The notes under the pieces were generated by a model. It was not told where the DNA came from and ran no database searches. It worked only from the letters and a program-made list of their open reading frames with translations. Below, piece after piece: positions 60,680 through 64,000 of a DNA stretch of 64,000 bases; position 1 is the stretch's first letter; every line of letters begins with the position of its first letter. The position numbers and the translations under genes were made by a program. Source of the stretch: Acidobacteriaceae bacterium (lineage in GTDB: Bacteria > Acidobacteriota > Terriglobia > Terriglobales > Acidobacteriaceae); assembly GCA_003168355.1 (NCBI GenBank), contig PMSQ01000115.1:33257-97256 (forward strand). Reading direction: 5' to 3'.

Positions 60680-61957
60680 ATGGTAAAAGAAGTCCGCAAT
60701 ATTCGCCGCCAGGTATTGCCTCACGGCCTCACCGTAATCACCGAGCAGATGGAGCACATCCGCTCGGCGTCCATCGGAATTTGGCTCGAAACCGGCTCCC
60801 GCGACGAAACGCCGCAATCGAACGGCATCTCCCACTTCATCGAGCACATGGTCTTCAAAGGCACCAAGCACCGCACCGCCGAAGAGATTGCCCGCCAAGT
60901 CGATTCCATCGGCGGCAACATGGACGCCTTTACCTCCAAAGAATGCATCTGCTTCAACGTCAAGGTGCTCGACGAGAACGTTCCCATCGCGCTTGAGATT
61001 CTTACGGACCTCGTCCTGCACCCCACATTCACCGCCGAGGACATCGCCCGCGAGCGCGGCGTGATTCTCGAAGAAATCAAGATGGACGAGGACAATCCTG
61101 ACTACCTCGTCCACGAAATCTTCACCCAGAATTTCTGGAAAGATCATCCGCTGGGCAAACCCATCCTGGGAACCAAAGAAACTGTGAAGCGTTTCGAGCG
61201 CCAGGCGGTGCTCGATACATATGCTCATCGCTTTGCACCCGGCAACATCATCGTAGCCGCCGCCGGGCATCTCGACCACGATCAGTTCGTCGACCTCGTG
61301 GTGAAGCACTTCGAGCACCTGAAGCCCGCGCAGAACGGCTTTCACTCCGCCGAACCCAAAATCGTTCCGCGCATCGTGCTGCGCAATAAGAAAGCGCTCG
61401 AGCAGGTTCAGCTTTGCATCGGCGTTCCCGCGTATCCCATTGCCCACGAAAAGCGCCACGCCGGCTACATTCTCAACACTCTGCTCGGCGGAGGCATGAG
61501 TTCCCGCCTGTTCCAGAATATTCGCGAGCGTCAGGGCCTGGCCTACTCGATTTACAGCGACCTCAATCCCTACCGCGATACCGGATGCATGGCCGTCTAC
61601 GCCGGGACTTCGCTGGCCTCGGCAGCGAAAGTAGTCCGTTCGGTCGTAAACGAATTTCGGGACTTGAAAAATAAGCCGGTGCCCGAGGAAGAGCTGCGCC
61701 GTTCCAAAGACCAACTCAAAGGCAGTCTAATGCTGTCGCTCGAGTCGAGCACAGCTCGCATGTCCAACCTGGCCCGGCAGGAAATGTACTTCGACCACTT
61801 CCAGGATCTCGATGAACTCATCGAGAAGATTGAAGCCGTCACCGCCGCCGATCTGCAAAGCTTGGCCCAGGAATTTTTCAAAACGGAATCGGTTGCCGTC
61901 ACCGCACTCGGCAATCTGAGCGGGTTGAAGATCTCCCGCGATCAACTCACCTGCTGA
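60680..61957 (+). CDS. M16-family zinc peptidase (insulinase/processing-peptidase-like)
   Basis: A 425-aa metallopeptidase. The inverted zinc motif HxxEH is in ISHFIEHMVFKGT (about residues 47-59), with the downstream Glu ligand near 130 in REGVILEEIKM-like context (RERGVILEEIKMD). The C-terminal half (about 200-425) is the inactive-type M16 domain with NTLLGGGMSSRLFQNIRERQGLAYSIYS. The product resembles the bacterial YmxG/PqqL-like group, a single-chain protease. ATG 60680 begins MVKEVRNIRRQVLPHGL, the family's normal start; in-frame codons upstream extend without similarity. It is 197 bases from rlmN, in the opposite direction. Confidence 0.9.
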   Translation: MVKEVRNIRRQVLPHGLTVITEQMEHIRSASIGIWLETGSRDETPQSNGISHFIEHMVFKGTKHRTAEEIARQVDSIGGNMDAFTSKECICFNVKVLDENVPIALEILTDLVLHPTFTAEDIARERGVILEEIKMDEDNPDYLVHEIFTQNFWKDHPLGKPILGTKETVKRFERQAVLDTYAHRFAPGNIIVAAAGHLDHDQFVDLVVKHFEHLKPAQNGFHSAEPKIVPRIVLRNKKALEQVQLCIGVPAYPIAHEKRHAGYILNTLLGGGMSSRLFQNIRERQGLAYSIYSDLNPYRDTGCMAVYAGTSLASAAKVVRSVVNEFRDLKNKPVPEEELRRSKDQLKGSLMLSLESSTARMSNLARQEMYFDHFQDLDELIEKIEAVTAADLQSLAQEFFKTESVAVTALGNLSGLKISRDQLTC

Positions 61958-61989
61958 AAATCCTCTGGCATTACCCTGTGTTCCCCGTG

Positions 61990-62010
61990 CCCTGAGCGAA
62001 GCCGAAGGGT
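61990..62010. repeat. Short palindromic dispersed repeat
   Basis: CCCTGAGCGAAGCCGAAGGGT, a sequence type seen as a dispersed intergenic repeat in many bacterial genomes, in the gap after the M16 peptidase gene. Confidence 0.5.
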
Positions 62011-62133
62011 GCTCTATGTTTAAAGCTTTGTCTTCCACGTGTAACTTTCTCGGCCCCGGCTCATCCCATCTCAGCCTGCAGGTAAGAACCTGCCGGACGA
62101 CCGAACTTGATACTCACCTCGAAGGAGAAACCT

Positions 62134-62415
62134 ATGAAGAAGATTTTCGGCAGTTTGATGCTTGCGTGCTTGTTGGCCGCCCCGTTGGCTGGCTTCGCTC
62201 AGGACTCGATGAAGCAGGATAGCTCAACCCAGGACACGATGAAAAAAGACGACTCGATGAAGAAAGACGATTCGATGAAGAAGGACGACACCAAGAAAAC
62301 AACCAAAAAGGCCAAGACCGCGAAGAAAGACTCGATGAAGAAAGACGACAGTATGAAAAAGGATGACATGAAGAAAGACGACAGTATGAAGAACGACCAG
62401 ATGAAGCCGAACTAG
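62134..62415 (+). CDS. Secreted pentapeptide MXKDX-repeat protein
   Basis: A 93-aa protein of the MXKDX repeat family. A signal peptide (about 1-22, LMLACLLAAPLAGFAQ) is followed by repeats of the form MKKDDS/MKQDSS over almost the whole mature chain, giving a highly charged, low-complexity polypeptide with Met at regular spacing. AAGGAG precedes ATG 62134. The function is unknown; the charge and repeats would suit metal or polyanion binding. It lies 50 bases upstream of the convergent anti-sigma gene. A longer in-frame start at 62107 exists but lacks the signal-peptide position. Confidence 0.88.
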   Translation: MKKIFGSLMLACLLAAPLAGFAQDSMKQDSSTQDTMKKDDSMKKDDSMKKDDTKKTTKKAKTAKKDSMKKDDSMKKDDMKKDDSMKNDQMKPN

Positions 62416-62465
62416 TCGTCCGGATGCAGGCGCGGGCCATCGGGTCCGCGCCGCTTTTGCCTTCT

Positions 62466-63104
62466 TTAATGTCCCGCCGTGCTAAGAAGTTCCCTTTGTT
62501 CCTCGTTTGCCTCAACACCCGCGTCGTCGGCTACTTCCGCACCGGGATGCCCGGTTAACGACGTCTTCAGATATTTCCGCAGGCAGCGCGTACAAGGAAA
62601 ATAGCCCTCCTGCATCGCTTCCTTGGCCGTCATCGTGCGCTCGGAGGCTTTGTCGTGGATGAAAGGGCACCCGGGCACATGAAAGAGCTTGGCGCCGGAT
62701 GAAACCACCACCACCAGATCGGGAGGAATGTTGTTACCCGGCTCGGCATGCTGCGATCGGATGAAATTCCTGAGAGTGGGGACCTTCGCCAACTGCAAAC
62801 CTCCGGCGATCAGAGCCATCGCCGCCACCGGCACCAGCCACGCCGACCAACTCGACCATGCCCGCCTGTCCACTGCGGTATTTTTCGCCAGCCGTTTCTC
62901 GAGCCTCCGGCCGAAACCCGCGGGCACCTCCAGCATGCGCTCATCGCCATAGAGCTGCACCACATTCCGCGTTCCCGCCAGCACCGAGGCACACTGCTTG
63001 CAGGTTCGGAAATGCTCGTCCATCGTAGAGCGCAGCGCAGCGTCGACGTCTCCATCGACGTAATTCGAAATTTCCTTACATACCTGTTCGCAGTTCGCTA
63101 CCAT
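62466..63104 (-). CDS. Anti-sigma factor with zinc-finger N-terminus (zf-HC2)
   Basis: A 212-aa membrane anti-sigma factor. Residues 1-45 hold the zf-HC2 motif (CEQVCKEISNYVDGDVD and HFRTCKQCASVL: H-x3-C-x2-C), a single transmembrane segment lies at about 86-102 (WLVPVAAMALIAGGLQL), and the periplasmic part has a second Cys/His pattern (HVPGCPFIHDKA then FPCTRCLRK, about 140-175) resembling small metal-binding modules. It overlaps the sigma gene by seven bases and would hold that sigma factor until a signal is received. ATG 63104 follows GAAGGG. Confidence 0.9.
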   Translation of the reverse strand: MVANCEQVCKEISNYVDGDVDAALRSTMDEHFRTCKQCASVLAGTRNVVQLYGDERMLEVPAGFGRRLEKRLAKNTAVDRRAWSSWSAWLVPVAAMALIAGGLQLAKVPTLRNFIRSQHAEPGNNIPPDLVVVVSSGAKLFHVPGCPFIHDKASERTMTAKEAMQEGYFPCTRCLRKYLKTSLTGHPGAEVADDAGVEANEEQRELLSTAGH

Positions 63105-63757
63105 GGCTTGTTTCCCTTCTCGAATGGCAGACGGCTGAACCAGCCCTGCTCCCATCCGGCGGCCAGTAGATCGCGCAGCATCAGCCGCGCCCGCAACAGC
63201 CGCGTCTTCACCGAGGCCACCGTTATGCCCAGCGCCTCGGCCGTCTCCTGAATGTTCAGGTGTTCCATATCGCGCAGCACAAACACCTCGCGATATTTTC
63301 GATCAAGTGTGGCCAGGGCCTCCGCCAGCCGCAGCCGCACTTCCTTTCGCTCCAGCGCTTCCGAGGGAATCTCGCGCCAGTCAGCAAAATCGCGGGGTGC
63401 ATAGTCACTATCCTCGTCACGGCGGTCGTCGATGCCTTCCATGGGCACAGTTCGCTCCCTTCGCCGGCGCATCAGAGACTCATTCACCGTGATCTGAATC
63501 AGCCACGTGCTAAAGCGAGCCTCGGCGCGAAACTGCCGGATATTCGCAAACGCCTTCAGCATCGCCTCCTGCGCCGCGTCCTCAGCGTCCTGCTCATTCC
63601 TTAGAATCGCGAGCGCCGCGGCATAAACCCGCCGTTCATAAGGCCGGACCAACTCGTAGAACAGTTCATGCTGGCCGCCCTGCACGCTTGAAATCAGATC
63701 CTGCTCGCGCGTACTGGTCTGCCCCGGATTGTTCAACACCATGCCTGGTTCGGACAT
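63098..63757 (-). CDS. ECF-type RNA polymerase sigma factor
   Basis: A 219-aa sigma-70 family factor. Region 2 (about 30-100) includes FYELVRPYERRVYAAALAIL, DAEDAAQEAMLKAF and FSTWLIQITVNESLMRRRR; region 4 (about 150-200) includes LATLDRKYREVFVLRDMEHLN and IQETAEALGITVASVKTRLLRARLM. It is translationally linked to the adjacent zf-HC2 anti-sigma factor, so the two form a stress-response switch. Upstream (63758-63836) there is only a small palindrome-bearing gap before the cytochrome gene. Confidence 0.92.
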   Translation of the reverse strand: MSEPGMVLNNPGQTSTREQDLISSVQGGQHELFYELVRPYERRVYAAALAILRNEQDAEDAAQEAMLKAFANIRQFRAEARFSTWLIQITVNESLMRRRRERTVPMEGIDDRRDEDSDYAPRDFADWREIPSEALERKEVRLRLAEALATLDRKYREVFVLRDMEHLNIQETAEALGITVASVKTRLLRARLMLRDLLAAGWEQGWFSRLPFEKGNKPW

Positions 63758-63836
63758 CTAGCGTGCAATCCTCGCTTCGTCACGCGCGTTCTAACCGCAG
63801 CGCTAAAGCTCTGCGCCACCCAAAGGCCGGGGCTTC

Positions 63837-64000
63837 TCAGTACTCCGGATCTTTCTTCCAACCTGTCAGCATGGAAACGAAATTGTTCCAGCCATGCAGG
63901 ATCACCATCACCAGATGTCCGAGGATGAAAAACAAGATCGCCCACATCACCGCGAAATGCCAGATGCGCGCATAGTGAAACCCTCCCATCATCCACGCCA
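63837..64000 (-). CDS. b-type cytochrome, C-terminal fragment (cytochrome b561/Ni-Fe-hydrogenase-b type)
   Basis: The last 54 codons of a membrane protein whose 5' part lies beyond the right edge. The visible part reads GGFHYARIWHFAVMW, then AILFFILGHLVMVILHG and a soluble tail ending WKKDPEY. The histidines in GFHYARIWHF and GHLVMVILHG are placed as heme ligands in the final transmembrane helices of cytochrome b561-like electron carriers (thiosulfate reductase/hydrogenase cytochrome b family). The stop is TGA at 63837-63839. Because only the end is visible, the partner enzyme is not known. Confidence 0.75.
   Translation of the reverse strand, partial: AWMMGGFHYARIWHFAVMWAILFFILGHLVMVILHGWNNFVSMLTGWKKDPEY

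Noticed and set aside
60572..61714. 380-codon minus-strand frame opposite the M16 peptidase gene
   Set aside because: Shadow frame; the M16 motifs lie on the plus strand.
62220..62400. CRISPR-like array from short repeats
   Set aside because: The repeats are in-frame coding repeats of an MXKDX protein and have no unique spacers.

Overview
The window is a 64-kb stretch of a GC-rich Gram-negative genome, most of it one large exopolysaccharide/capsule locus. The lineage call is inference only. Acidobacteriota (Terriglobia-like) is suggested by the mix of an export system with a separate SLBB protein and tyrosine autokinase, a TonB/M48/Flp-pilin neighbourhood, an MXKDX-repeat protein, and small palindromic repeats with a CTGAAG centre. 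No rRNA, tRNA, CRISPR array or transposase gene was seen.

Layout. (1) 1-2591: a WecA/MraY-type lipid-carrier sugar-phosphate transferase (cut by the left edge) diverges from an SLBB outer-membrane export protein. (2) 2631-31939: a long, mostly minus-strand series of glycan assembly genes. It holds six GT4 and one GT2 glycosyltransferases, a bi-domain oxidoreductase with a heparinase-like partner, a formyltransferase, two AsnB-type amidotransferases, a polysaccharide deacetylase, two GNAT proteins, a Wzx flippase, and an unusual block of aldolase, acyl ligase, cyclase and acyl carrier protein (20175-24712). One FkbM methyltransferase lies on the plus strand. (3) 31936-42774: a methyltransferase followed by what looks like a complete CMP-pseudaminic acid pathway: PseB, PseC, a PseG-PseH fusion, PseI and PseF. 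With it are a second CMP-nonulosonate synthetase, a WbqC protein, a Gfo/Idh oxidoreductase and a candidate nonulosonate transferase. (4) 43101-51176: Wzc-type tyrosine autokinase behind a structured leader, a TPR protein, an O-antigen polymerase/ligase, a FecR-like protein, a YdcF protein and a UDP-HexNAc 6-dehydrogenase. (5) 51575-64000: envelope and housekeeping genes: TonB, an M48 protease, a Flp pilin, a NarL-type two-component pair, a second histidine kinase, RlmN, an M16 peptidase, an MXKDX-repeat protein, an ECF sigma/anti-sigma pair and the end of a b-type cytochrome.

Working model (inference): the WecA-like enzyme starts a repeat unit on undecaprenyl phosphate. The glycosyltransferases extend it with a pseudaminic-acid-type nonulosonate and probably amidated, N-formylated or acylated sugars. 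Wzx flips the unit, the Wzy-like protein polymerises it, and Wzc plus the SLBB protein control length and export. Most minus-strand genes are tightly packed with ATGA or GTGA overlaps, implying translational coupling. The strongest candidates for undescribed biology are the aldolase-ligase-cyclase-ACP block, with an unrecognised domain on the aldolase, and a recurring pattern of short tandem duplications at gene boundaries.
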